NCBI RefSeq assembly: GCF_004363245.1
Contig: NZ_SNYV01000019.1
Span: 62,001 to 126,000 of the forward strand
From: Sphingobacterium yanglingense
GTDB lineage: Bacteria; Bacteroidota; Bacteroidia; Sphingobacteriales; Sphingobacteriaceae
Direction: 5' to 3'
Length of the DNA: 64,000 bases
A program made the position numbers and the translations under genes. Within the stretch, counting starts at the first letter, position 1, and every line of letters starts with the position of its first letter. Below the pieces are notes generated by a model. That model was not told the DNA's origin. It made no database searches and saw only the letters and a list, made by a program, of their open reading frames with translations. This document shows, piece by piece, positions 18,819 through 26,483 of the stretch.

Positions 18819-20099
18819 ATGGCAACACGAGTACCTCTAGCAGAACGGCTTAGACCCCGAAAATTACAAGATTATGTAGGTCAGCAGCATATCATTGGTG
18901 AAGATGCTGTGCTGTACCATGCCCTGCAGCGCAAAAATATTCCCTCGATGATTCTCTGGGGGCCTCCTGGAGTGGGAAAGACAAGTCTTGCCAATCTGAT
19001 TGCAAAAGAGTTGGGACGACCTTTCTTTAGTCTCAGTGCGATCAAGTCTGGCGTAAAAGAAGTTCGTGAGGTAATCGATAAGGCGGATCAATTGATGAAT
19101 TTCAATCAGGAGCAACCGATTTTATTTATCGATGAGATTCATCGCTTTTCGAAAAGTCAACAGGATTCCCTCTTAGGGGCTGTGGAGCGCGGTTTGGTAA
19201 CGCTGATCGGGGCTACTACTGAAAATCCTTCGTTTGAGGTGATTTCCGCTCTATTGAGTCGGTGCCAGGTCTATGTGTTAGAAAATTTAGAGGCAGAGGA
19301 TTTAATCGGGCTACTTCAGAAGGCAATCAAGGAGGATGAATTTCTAAAAAATGACACGATTGTCATCAAAGAATATGATGCTTTATTGCGCTTGTCAGGG
19401 GGAGATGCCCGGAAGTTGCTGAATGTATTTGAGTTGGTCGTAGATGCTGCTGTGCCCTATAATACACCTATTACCAATGACTTTGTGCTGAAACAGGTGC
19501 AACAGAATATGGCCCGTTATGATAAAACAGGGGAGCAGCATTATGATATTATATCTGCATTCATCAAATCGATTCGTGGTTCTGATCCGAATGCTGCTGT
19601 GTATTGGTTGGCACGTATGATAGAAGGAGGGGAAGATCCTTCGTTTATAGCGAGACGACTGTTGATATTGGCGTCTGAGGATATTGGAAATGCAAATCCC
19701 AATGCCCTTTTGCTGGCAAATAGCTGCTTTCAAGCTGTGAATGTAATCGGCTGGCCGGAGTCGCGTATTATATTAGGGCAGACTGTTACCTATTTGGCAT
19801 CGTCTGCAAAAAGTAATGCTTCGTATGAAGCAATCAATAATGCACAAGCTTTAGTGCGTCAGACAGGTGACCTGTCAGTCCCATTACATTTGCGTAATGC
19901 GCCCACCAAATTAATGAAAGAACTGGATTACGGAACGGAGTATAAGTATTCTCACGCTTACCCGGGGAATTTTGTCGTGCAAGAATTTATGCCCGAGCAG
20001 ATACAAGGAAATAAGTTGTATGAGCCAGGGGCTAATGCGGCCGAAGATAAGTTGCGGCTTTCCTTGCGGGAAAAATGGAAAGGAAAATACGGCTATTAG
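18819..20099 (+). CDS. rarA: Replication-associated recombination protein A (AAA ATPase)
   Basis: A clamp-loader-like AAA+ ATPase (MgsA/RarA/WRNIP1 family) acting at stalled replication forks. The ATG at 18819 gives 426 residues beginning MATRVPLAERLRP; a GTG two codons upstream is less likely. The motifs are Walker A GPPGVGKTS (near 49), Walker B ILFIDEIHRF (near 103), sensor-1 LIGATTENPSFEV (near 130) and the SRC arginine-finger segment LLSRCQVY. The C-terminal tetramerisation domain contains RGSDPNAAVYWLARM and EDPSFIARRLLILASEDIGNAN. All expected elements are present. Confidence 0.97.
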   Translation: MATRVPLAERLRPRKLQDYVGQQHIIGEDAVLYHALQRKNIPSMILWGPPGVGKTSLANLIAKELGRPFFSLSAIKSGVKEVREVIDKADQLMNFNQEQPILFIDEIHRFSKSQQDSLLGAVERGLVTLIGATTENPSFEVISALLSRCQVYVLENLEAEDLIGLLQKAIKEDEFLKNDTIVIKEYDALLRLSGGDARKLLNVFELVVDAAVPYNTPITNDFVLKQVQQNMARYDKTGEQHYDIISAFIKSIRGSDPNAAVYWLARMIEGGEDPSFIARRLLILASEDIGNANPNALLLANSCFQAVNVIGWPESRIILGQTVTYLASSAKSNASYEAINNAQALVRQTGDLSVPLHLRNAPTKLMKELDYGTEYKYSHAYPGNFVVQEFMPEQIQGNKLYEPGANAAEDKLRLSLREKWKGKYGY

Positions 20100-20241
20100 T
20101 TTTATAGTCAGTCATTTGTTTAGTTTATGCTTAGTTTGCAGTGCTTCGTAATTAGGCTAAACACTGTCCATGTTTATATGGAATGTAGAAATGTCATTTT
20201 TTTTTGGACAGGCCAATGTTTCATTTTAACATATTACTTCA

Positions 20242-20249
20242 TACTTTTG
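20242..20249 (+). promoter_or_regulatory. Promoter -7 element TACTTTTG before the exonuclease gene
   Basis: A perfect TAnnTTTG whose last base is 6 bp from the ATG at 20256. This would leave a transcript with almost no leader. Confidence 0.5.
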
Positions 20250-20255
20250 TCATAG

Positions 20256-20774
20256 ATGGATACATTTACAGCGATAGATTTTGAGTTAGCGACATCCGAC
20301 TATACGAGTGTGTGTGCTGTAGGTATTGTCAATGTGATTGATGGACAGATTAGCAATGAGTTTTATAGTCTCGTCAAGCCCCCGCAGAATAAGTACATGT
20401 GGCAAACGACACGTGTGCATGGTATAAAGCCGAAAGACACAGCAGGAGCGCCTACGTTTGAAGAATTGTACCCGGTACTGGCACCATTACTGACAGGTCA
20501 ATTTATGGTGGCGCACAACGAATCCTTTGACCGGGCTGTGCTTCAGCGTACGATGAAGTTTTATGGTCTAGATTATAAAGTGCTTCAACTGCCAGAAACT
20601 TGGGCTTGTACCAGTAATATATACCGTGAGAAAGGTTTTATTAAAACAAAACTGAGTATTTGTTGTGAGTTGATGGGGATTCCCTTAGAACACCATGACG
20701 CACTTTCCGATGCTCGAGCGTCCGCTTTACTTTATCTAAAACAAGATCATATTCCTGCAGCACTACTAAAGTAG
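20256..20774 (+). CDS. DnaQ-like 3'-5' exonuclease (DEDDh family)
   Basis: A 172-residue exonuclease domain protein related to the DNA polymerase III epsilon subunit. The four metal-binding acidic residues and the histidine can be placed: Asp and Glu in FTAIDFELAT (Exo I, residues 5-12), Asp in VAHNESFDRAVL (Exo II, near 92), and His/Asp in HHDALSDARASALL (Exo III, near 146). Because Exo I sits only seven residues from Met1, the start cannot be later. It contains only the nuclease domain, so it is more likely an accessory repair or RNA-processing nuclease than the replicative proofreader. Confidence 0.9.
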   Translation: MDTFTAIDFELATSDYTSVCAVGIVNVIDGQISNEFYSLVKPPQNKYMWQTTRVHGIKPKDTAGAPTFEELYPVLAPLLTGQFMVAHNESFDRAVLQRTMKFYGLDYKVLQLPETWACTSNIYREKGFIKTKLSICCELMGIPLEHHDALSDARASALLYLKQDHIPAALLK

Positions 20775-20802
20775 TCTGCGAGGTTAGCATGTATTAATTA
20801 TT

Positions 20803-21792
20803 ATGGCAAGTATTATTAACGTTATATTATCAGGAGGAGTTGGTTCTCGGTTATGGCCGCTGTCTCGTAAGTCAAGGCCCAAACAGTATATCCCATTATT
20901 TGAGGGTCAGTCATTATTTGAATTAACTGTCTCTCGGAATCAAGGAGTCGTGGATCGGACAATAATGGTTGGTAGTATACAGAATGTAGACCTTGCTAAA
21001 CCGTACTTGCCGGAGCATAAAAGTCAGACAATTGTAGAAGCTACACCTCGTAATACAGCTGCTGCAATTGCTTTTGCAGCCTTTGCCTGTGAGCCAGATG
21101 ACATATTGATCGTGACACCTTCAGATCACCTGATCGAAAATCAAATGCAGTATGAAGCGGTGTTGAAGCAAGGGATTGAGATGGCAAAGCAGGATTATTT
21201 GGTCACATTTGGTATACAGCCAAATCGACCAGAGACCGGTTATGGGTATATTGAATACGAAGATAATTATGTGCTTTCTTTTAGGGAGAAGCCTAATTTG
21301 GAAACGGCAAAAGAGTTTTTAAAAAGGGGTAATTTCCTATGGAATTCAGGAATATTTTGTTTTAAGGCTTCTATTTACTTGGAGGAGCTGTTCCGTTTCG
21401 AACCGAAGGTATTCCGCGCCTCTAAAGAAGTGTTTGAAGCCTCACATCATGGGCTGCTATCAGAGGAGCTTTCTGCTAAGATTCCTTCCAAAAGTATAGA
21501 TTATGCTGTCATGGAACGTAGTGAGCGGATTAAGGTTATCCCTTCGCAGTTTGTATGGTCGGATATGGGATCTTATGATTCCCTGTATGACTATCTAAAA
21601 GGCAAAGGGCATGCTGTGGATCCTGCAGGAAATATGGTAATCGGGACGGACAAGTATGTTTCGTTTGTGGGCGTACAGGATACCATACTCGTTCATACAG
21701 AAGATGCTCTACTGGTGGTCAAAAAGCAGGCCTCTCAGGATGTCAAGCATTTATACGAAGAGTTGGAACACGGAGCATCACCATTGTTATAG
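20803..21792 (+). CDS. manC: Mannose-1-phosphate guanylyltransferase
   Basis: This enzyme makes GDP-mannose from mannose-1-phosphate and GTP for surface polysaccharides. The nucleotidyltransferase signature LSGGVGSRLWPLSRKSRPKQY lies at the N-terminus, followed by VEATPRNTAAAIAFAA, ILIVTPSDHLI and FREKPNLETAKEFL, and by NSGIFCFKAS and SIDYAVME. At 329 residues it lacks the phosphomannose isomerase half of the long bifunctional enzymes. It is followed 5 bp later by a nucleotide-sugar dehydrogenase gene, pointing to a small capsule/exopolysaccharide precursor operon. No glycosyltransferase lies nearby. Confidence 0.92.
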   Translation: MASIINVILSGGVGSRLWPLSRKSRPKQYIPLFEGQSLFELTVSRNQGVVDRTIMVGSIQNVDLAKPYLPEHKSQTIVEATPRNTAAAIAFAAFACEPDDILIVTPSDHLIENQMQYEAVLKQGIEMAKQDYLVTFGIQPNRPETGYGYIEYEDNYVLSFREKPNLETAKEFLKRGNFLWNSGIFCFKASIYLEELFRFEPKVFRASKEVFEASHHGLLSEELSAKIPSKSIDYAVMERSERIKVIPSQFVWSDMGSYDSLYDYLKGKGHAVDPAGNMVIGTDKYVSFVGVQDTILVHTEDALLVVKKQASQDVKHLYEELEHGASPLL

Positions 21793-21797
21793 TTTAG

Positions 21798-23087
21798 ATG
21801 TCGTATCCAAATACTATAGCCGTTATAGGGCAGGGGTATGTAGGGCTTCCGCTTGCATTGGCTTTTGCGGCTCACTATTCCGTATTGGGATACGATGTTT
21901 CTGCCAGTAGGGTAGATGCGCTCAATCAGGGGAGGGATCGCACGTTAGAGGTTGAAGAGGAGCGGTTGCAGGAGATGCTGGCATTAGGCATTGAGCAACC
22001 CCAGCGCCGGGGATATCGGGCTACTAGCGAGTTAAGCGATATCGCAGATGCACAAATATATATTGTGACAGTGCCCACGCCTATAGATGAGTTTAATGCA
22101 CCAGACCTTAGTTTTTTACAAGAGGCATCGTTTGAGATTGGTCAGGTGCTGCAACCAGGCGATATCGTTATCTACGAGTCGACTGTTTATCCAGGATGTA
22201 CAGAGGAAGAGTGTGTGCCTATTCTTGCACAGACATCCAATCTTCGTTTTAATATAGATTTTTTTGTAGGCTACTCGCCAGAGCGGATTAATCCCGGGGA
22301 TAAGGTCAATACCTTAGAGCAGATTGTAAAAGTGACTTCAGGGTCTACTCCGGAAGCCGCAGAAAAAATAGATGCACTCTACGCTACTATTATTAAAGCA
22401 GGGACCTATAAGGCGCCATCGATCAAGGTTGCAGAAGCTGCCAAGGCTATAGAGAATGCGCAACGAGATGTCAATATTTCTTTCGTGAACGAACTTGCTT
22501 TGATTTTTGATCGGATCGGAATTGATACGCATGATGTATTGGATGCGGCAGCGACAAAGTTTAATTTTCTTAAATATAAGCCTGGTTTGGTAGGAGGACA
22601 TTGTATCTCTGTCGATCCTTATTACTTGGCACATAAGTCCTCGCAGTTGGGATATCATCCCGAGGTTATTCTTTCGGGGCGCCGGGTCAATAACCGCATG
22701 GCCGAGTTTGTGGCGTCGAAAGTAGTCAAACTGATGTCCCAAAAGCGTATAGCTGTGAAGGATTCGAAGGTGTTGATTCTAGGACTTACGTTTAAAGAGA
22801 ACTGTCCCGACGTGCGTAATACTAAAGTGCTGGATATCTACGAGGAGCTAAAGGAGTATGGGGCAGTGCCGGTGCTCTGTGACCCTTGGGCTGACCCAGA
22901 TGAGGTAAGACGTGAGTATTTGATTGATCTTCAAGCGAAGCCTGAAGGGCCTTATGATGCTGTTATCCTTGCCGTGGCACATGCTGAATTTTTACAATTG
23001 GATATCCGATCGCTACTCGCGGACAAAGCGGTGGTTTTTGATTGTAAATCTGTGCTCGACCGTACGATTGTAGATGCCCGTCTTTAG
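21798..23087 (+). CDS. Nucleotide sugar dehydrogenase (TviB/WbpA type)
   Basis: An NAD-dependent UDP-sugar 6-dehydrogenase producing a uronic acid for surface polysaccharide. The N-terminal Rossmann motif is GQGYVGLPLALAFA (residues 11-24). Other conserved parts are VTVPTPIDEFNAPDL, ESTVYPGCTEEECVP, GYSPERINPGDK and the catalytic-cysteine segment LVGGHCISVDPYYLAHK. The C-terminal domain has LGLTFKENCPDVRNTKV. The ESTVYPG and GYSPERINPGD forms are characteristic of the UDP-N-acetylglucosamine/galactosamine dehydrogenases (Vi antigen, WbpA) rather than UDP-glucose dehydrogenase. The exact sugar is not determined. It is co-oriented with manC, with a 5-bp gap. Confidence 0.9.
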   Translation: MSYPNTIAVIGQGYVGLPLALAFAAHYSVLGYDVSASRVDALNQGRDRTLEVEEERLQEMLALGIEQPQRRGYRATSELSDIADAQIYIVTVPTPIDEFNAPDLSFLQEASFEIGQVLQPGDIVIYESTVYPGCTEEECVPILAQTSNLRFNIDFFVGYSPERINPGDKVNTLEQIVKVTSGSTPEAAEKIDALYATIIKAGTYKAPSIKVAEAAKAIENAQRDVNISFVNELALIFDRIGIDTHDVLDAAATKFNFLKYKPGLVGGHCISVDPYYLAHKSSQLGYHPEVILSGRRVNNRMAEFVASKVVKLMSQKRIAVKDSKVLILGLTFKENCPDVRNTKVLDIYEELKEYGAVPVLCDPWADPDEVRREYLIDLQAKPEGPYDAVILAVAHAEFLQLDIRSLLADKAVVFDCKSVLDRTIVDARL

Positions 23088-23204
23088 GCAGCTCTTTTTC
23101 CGTTTTATTTTTGTCATTTTGCAGCTCTTTTTCGTCAAACTTAAATATCTTTTTTACATTTATTCCAAGTAATTGCTTTACACTACCTATAAAAGCATTT
23201 TTGA

Positions 23205-24035
23205 ATGGAATACGGCATACGATATGTTGTTGGGGCAGATTTGAGCCCCAGTGCTAATGATCTTGCATTAAAAAAAGAACATTATACATTATTGTTTATT
23301 AAAGATGCAGGCTGCAGTCTTTATTTCAATCAGGTCCTTCTGGATTTTCCAGCCAATAGTTTAATATTCGTTCCTTTTGGTACACTGCTTAAAAGTAACC
23401 CCGAAGAGTCCAGGGAATTTGTACTTATTTATTTTACGGAGTCTTTCTTTTGTCGTAGTGATTGGGATTGTACTTTTCTGCACAAGTTTTTCAGTGCATC
23501 GGTAGATAGTTCGACTTACCGAGTATTAGGGGTACCTGAAGAGTACCTGTTCTATTATGAGTTTGTGCGTGCCCATTTGGAAATGGCGAGAAAGCAAAGT
23601 CCCGAGTCTATACAACATGTTTTAGCCTTTAATATCATCAAACAGATTTTGTTGTTGGGGGAAGTCTATCTGGGAGACCGGGATAGTGCAAGGTTTATGG
23701 AAGAGAGCGAGTCTGCTTTAGTTGTGAATCGTTTTCAGCAACTTATTAGCGAGCATGTTTCTCAGGAAAAACATGTGTCCTATTATGCTGACCGTCTCAA
23801 GGTCAGCCCTAGAAAGTTGTCGGTATATACTAAAGAGGTAACGGGTGAAACTCCAAAAGAGTTGATTGTAGAGGGATTGGTTCGGGTGGCGAAACGTTTG
23901 CTCGCCAATTCGAAACTTAGCATTAAGCAGATTGCCTGGCAACTGGGGTATACTGACGAAAATAATTTCAGTGCTTTTTTTTCTAAGGAAGCAGGCGAGA
24001 GTCCTAAAATGTATCGCAATAACTGGAAAAAGTAG
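23205..24035 (+). CDS. AraC family transcriptional regulator of the fimbria-like cluster
   Basis: A 276-residue regulator. Residues about 1-165 form a cupin-like sensor domain (FPANSLIFVPFGT). Residues about 180-276 carry the double helix-turn-helix of AraC/XylS proteins: YYADRLKVSPRKLSVYTKEV and then LSIKQIAWQLGYTDENNFSAFF with the usual SPKMYRN ending. It lies 105 bp upstream of the first pilin-like gene on the same strand and is the only regulator nearby, so it is the likely controller of the secretion cluster that follows. Tandem TTGTAG-N8-CTACAA sites at 24690 are candidate targets. Confidence 0.9.
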   Translation: MEYGIRYVVGADLSPSANDLALKKEHYTLLFIKDAGCSLYFNQVLLDFPANSLIFVPFGTLLKSNPEESREFVLIYFTESFFCRSDWDCTFLHKFFSASVDSSTYRVLGVPEEYLFYYEFVRAHLEMARKQSPESIQHVLAFNIIKQILLLGEVYLGDRDSARFMEESESALVVNRFQQLISEHVSQEKHVSYYADRLKVSPRKLSVYTKEVTGETPKELIVEGLVRVAKRLLANSKLSIKQIAWQLGYTDENNFSAFFSKEAGESPKMYRNNWKK

Positions 24036-24070
24036 TGAAGTATATTTAATTTTATGATATGCGTCACAGT

Positions 24071-24127
24071 CTGTAAAATAATGTTTTAAAAATTCTTTTT
24101 GATCTGATTTTAGCGTTATTTTTACAG
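24071..24127. repeat. Long inverted repeat in the leader of the first pilin-like gene
   Basis: CTGTAAAATAA (24071-24081) is mirrored by TTATTTTTACAG (24116-24127), with one extra base in the right arm and a spacer of 34 bases. The right arm ends 13 bp before the ATG at 24141. It could be an mRNA stem-loop covering the start region or a looped protein-binding site. Confidence 0.55.
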
Positions 24128-24140
24128 AAACAGCTATACT

Positions 24141-24671
24141 ATGAAAGCGTTATTGACCACATTATTACTTCTGATAATGGCCTCTTGGACTGTTAATGCA
24201 CAGACCAATGTACGTCTTAATATTGTTCTTAATCATGTACAGAATCTTACTATACATCCAGATCAGAATGCCGTCACATTGACCTATAATGATTTGGAGG
24301 ACTATAGAAGGGGGGTAGAAGTAGTCAAGAATTCACACTTGACAGTATTTAGTACGGGGGCGTATGAGGTCAAGGTCAAACTTGCCAATGAAGAGTTTGT
24401 TAAGCTTGGCGGACAGCCGACTGATAGGTTGCTGATGCCGCAAATAAAAATAAAGGCGAGGCCTGTTATTGCAGATCAACAAGTCGTATTGACAACGGGT
24501 GAATTGAGTGCAGCAGGGGGACGTATTATCTCCTCGGACAAGCCTGCATTTGATGCCATCTATGACGTGACTTATCAAGGACCTGGCGGAGAAGAACTGA
24601 TTCGCTATGCCGAAAAAAATAAAACCGTCGTTTTTACAAACGATGTGCTCTACAGTATCGAGACTCGATAG
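24141..24671 (+). CDS. Small secreted pilin-like protein (putative minor fimbrial subunit)
   Basis: A 176-residue protein with a clear signal peptide (residues 1-20, ending VNAQT). The mature part starts with an alternating strand NVRLNIVLNHVQNLTI, then VTLTYNDLEDYRRGVEVV and LTVFSTGAYEVKVKL, and ends in the strand VLYSIETR. Line for line this matches the next gene's product: VKVNVVLNPFQSIEI, VTLTYNTVNDYKNGVSQL, LKVSSVGSGYRVSAAL, and final KYSIDVVYTIAVN. The two are therefore paralogues, even though the family itself is not recognised. With a PapD-like chaperone and a barrel protein downstream, a fimbrial subunit role is inferred. Confidence 0.72.
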   Translation: MKALLTTLLLLIMASWTVNAQTNVRLNIVLNHVQNLTIHPDQNAVTLTYNDLEDYRRGVEVVKNSHLTVFSTGAYEVKVKLANEEFVKLGGQPTDRLLMPQIKIKARPVIADQQVVLTTGELSAAGGRIISSDKPAFDAIYDVTYQGPGGEELIRYAEKNKTVVFTNDVLYSIETR

Positions 24672-24689
24672 GTGTTTTTAGGCTCCATT

Positions 24690-24730
24690 TTGTAGTGTTA
24701 ATACTACATCTTGTAGATTGAAAACTACAA
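24690..24730. promoter_or_regulatory. Tandem operator: two TTGTAG-N8-CTACA(A/T) sites 21 bp apart
   Basis: Copy 1 is TTGTAG (24690-24695), 8 bases, CTACAT (24704-24709). Copy 2 is TTGTAG (24711-24716), 8 bases, CTACAA (24725-24730). The two copies are exactly 21 bp apart, two helical turns, which suits a dimeric activator on one DNA face. A further CTAC lies at 24738. They lie 135 bp before the major pilin-like gene and after the minor one. The AraC protein encoded at 23205 is the natural candidate. Confidence 0.65.
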
Positions 24731-24864
24731 AAAATAACTACTGCATTTTTTCATACCTTTTGCGCCTAAAATCATATTTTATGGCCTTTTTCCGTGACTA
24801 CTTTTGTCCTGTTCTCAATGAGATAGAACATAAAAAGTAAAAGAAAAGTTTATCTAAAAGAAAT

Positions 24865-25479
24865 ATGAAAAAAGTAGTTTTAGCGTTAGCAGTAGTTTTC
24901 GCAACAGTAGTAGGAGCAAATGCACAAGAGGCTTCAAAATCAGCTAAAGTAAAAGTGAATGTCGTGCTTAACCCATTTCAATCTATTGAAATTGGTACAC
25001 CGGGATCCACTAACCCTGGAGCAGGATATGGTGATGAGGTAACATTGACATATAATACGGTTAATGACTATAAAAATGGTGTAAGCCAGTTAGTTAATAA
25101 GCAATTGAAAGTTTCTTCAGTGGGGTCTGGCTATAGAGTTAGTGCAGCTTTAGGTTTTAACGGAGGAAGTACAGGAGCATTTAAGAAAATCCAAGGCGGT
25201 GGTTCGGAGACTGTAGATGCTTCTCAACTATTGGAGGTAGCAATTGGTAAGACGGGAACTCTAAATGGATTGACAGCAGGTAAACAAGCTTCAGCAAATA
25301 TGGATTTCGGTCCTATGGGAACTACGAGTATAGGAGAGTCCTCTGTATTGGATGAGTTCTTAGATGTTAAATACTTCGGTAAAAAATTAGATGGAACAGC
25401 AGTAAGTGCTCTTTTTGGAAATCAAAAAACACAAGTTAAATATTCAATCGATGTGGTATACACGATTGCTGTCAACTAA
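24865..25479 (+). CDS. Secreted pilin-like protein (putative major fimbrial subunit)
   Basis: A 204-residue protein with a signal peptide (1-20, ending GANAQE) and a mature part paralogous to the 176-residue protein upstream. The mature N-terminus SAKVKVNVVLNPFQ is an alternating hydrophobic stretch of the type used as a donor strand by chaperone-usher pilins. The C-terminus ends in a strand, VKYSIDVVYTIAV. The middle is rich in Gly, Ser and Thr and lacks cysteine, as expected of a compact extracellular subunit. It has its own upstream operator region and is followed by a strong terminator, so it may be expressed more highly than the rest of the cluster. Confidence 0.72.
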   Translation: MKKVVLALAVVFATVVGANAQEASKSAKVKVNVVLNPFQSIEIGTPGSTNPGAGYGDEVTLTYNTVNDYKNGVSQLVNKQLKVSSVGSGYRVSAALGFNGGSTGAFKKIQGGGSETVDASQLLEVAIGKTGTLNGLTAGKQASANMDFGPMGTTSIGESSVLDEFLDVKYFGKKLDGTAVSALFGNQKTQVKYSIDVVYTIAVN

Positions 25480-25504
25480 ATTGAGATAACTCCTATAGTC
25501 GATG

Positions 25505-25540
25505 AAAAAGGCAAGTGTAGAACGCTTGCCTTTTTTTTTC
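25505..25540 (+). terminator. Intrinsic terminator after the major pilin-like gene
   Basis: The stem AAAAAGGCAAG / CTTGCCTTTTT with a 9-nt loop is followed by an uninterrupted T-run. It is placed between the pilin-like gene and the chaperone/usher genes, so the downstream genes need read-through or a second promoter. Confidence 0.88.
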
Positions 25541-25572
25541 TGAAAGTGTATGAATTCAATGGACATCAAGAG

Positions 25573-25610
25573 CTTTCATGTCTGTTGTTGAATCAAAGGA
25601 ATCATGAAAG
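25573..25610. repeat. Inverted repeat CTTTCATG-N22-CATGAAAG upstream of the chaperone gene
   Basis: Perfect 8-bp arms at 25573-25580 and 25603-25610, 55 bp before the chaperone ATG. It is a candidate regulatory site for the chaperone-adhesin-usher part of the cluster. The sequence differs from the TTGTAG operators. Confidence 0.4.
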
Positions 25611-25664
25611 TTTTATAGTGCTATGAAAAATTTTTCTTAATTTTCCATACAAAATCTACATCCT

Positions 25665-26483
25665 ATGCGACATTACCTGTTTATTCTCTTGTTGAGTCTA
25701 TTTACAATTCCTCTTGGCTATGCACAGACAGGGCTTACTGTCGGTCCTCCCCGTATATACTTCGTCGCGGATGCCGGTCAGAATCAGACGCAGTATGTAG
25801 ATGTGACAAATCCGAGTAAAGATTATCCATTAGATCTCGCTGTTTCGTTTGAAGATTGGGCCTACTCGGCGATTGGTGATAATGTCCTCAGCCCAAAGGG
25901 CAGCTTAAAAACAAGTTGTGCGGATTGGTTGACAGTGTCAGAACCGTTCTTCTCCTTAAAACCAGGAGAAACCAAGCGCTTACAGTTGCAGATGAGTGTC
26001 CCTGCCAACAAGAGCTATAGTGATGCCTTGCCGGTGCATACGACCATGTTGTTCGTCACACAGCTTAATCCCCGTGTTAGTGAAGAGCGTGAAGGAGCGA
26101 ATATTCGCTTGGCTGTACGGTCAGGTATCAAAGTCTATCAGCGGTTCAACGGACGATCCCGCGCAGATCTGGAAATCAGCAACTTGGAATACCATTCGGT
26201 CGATAGTATTGGGCAGTACCTCGAATTGAGTTTTGATACCAAAGGCAACACATGGATGGAAGGACAATTACGTACAGAGTTTTTAAATCAAGATACCGGA
26301 AATCGTTATAAGGTGGATGATATTCAGTTTTATAGTTTACCTGGGGATCAAAGGAAGCAATATATATTACTTCCCAAAGAATTAACCGCAGGAAACTATT
26401 TGGCCACAACAATGTTGTTTTATGGAGAGGACAATGATGTTAAGATAGCAGAGATTGAGTTTGATTATGTTCCAAAGACTTAG
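25665..26483 (+). CDS. PapD-like periplasmic pilus chaperone
   Basis: A 272-residue exported protein with a signal peptide (1-20, ending GYAQT). The mature N-terminus GLTVGPPRIYFVADAGQNQT, then YVDVTNPS, and later SLKPGETKRLQLQMSVP and LPVHTTMLFVT, follow the PapD-type N-terminal Ig domain: an early Arg after a short strand, a V-x-N strand end, and a PG-x-x-x-x-(R/L)LQ segment before the long G1 strand with alternating hydrophobics. A second beta domain follows (YQRFNGRSRADLEISNLEYH). Chaperones of this fold cap pilin subunits in the periplasm. It overlaps the next gene by 17 bp, indicating translational coupling. Confidence 0.75.
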   Translation: MRHYLFILLLSLFTIPLGYAQTGLTVGPPRIYFVADAGQNQTQYVDVTNPSKDYPLDLAVSFEDWAYSAIGDNVLSPKGSLKTSCADWLTVSEPFFSLKPGETKRLQLQMSVPANKSYSDALPVHTTMLFVTQLNPRVSEEREGANIRLAVRSGIKVYQRFNGRSRADLEISNLEYHSVDSIGQYLELSFDTKGNTWMEGQLRTEFLNQDTGNRYKVDDIQFYSLPGDQRKQYILLPKELTAGNYLATTMLFYGEDNDVKIAEIEFDYVPKT

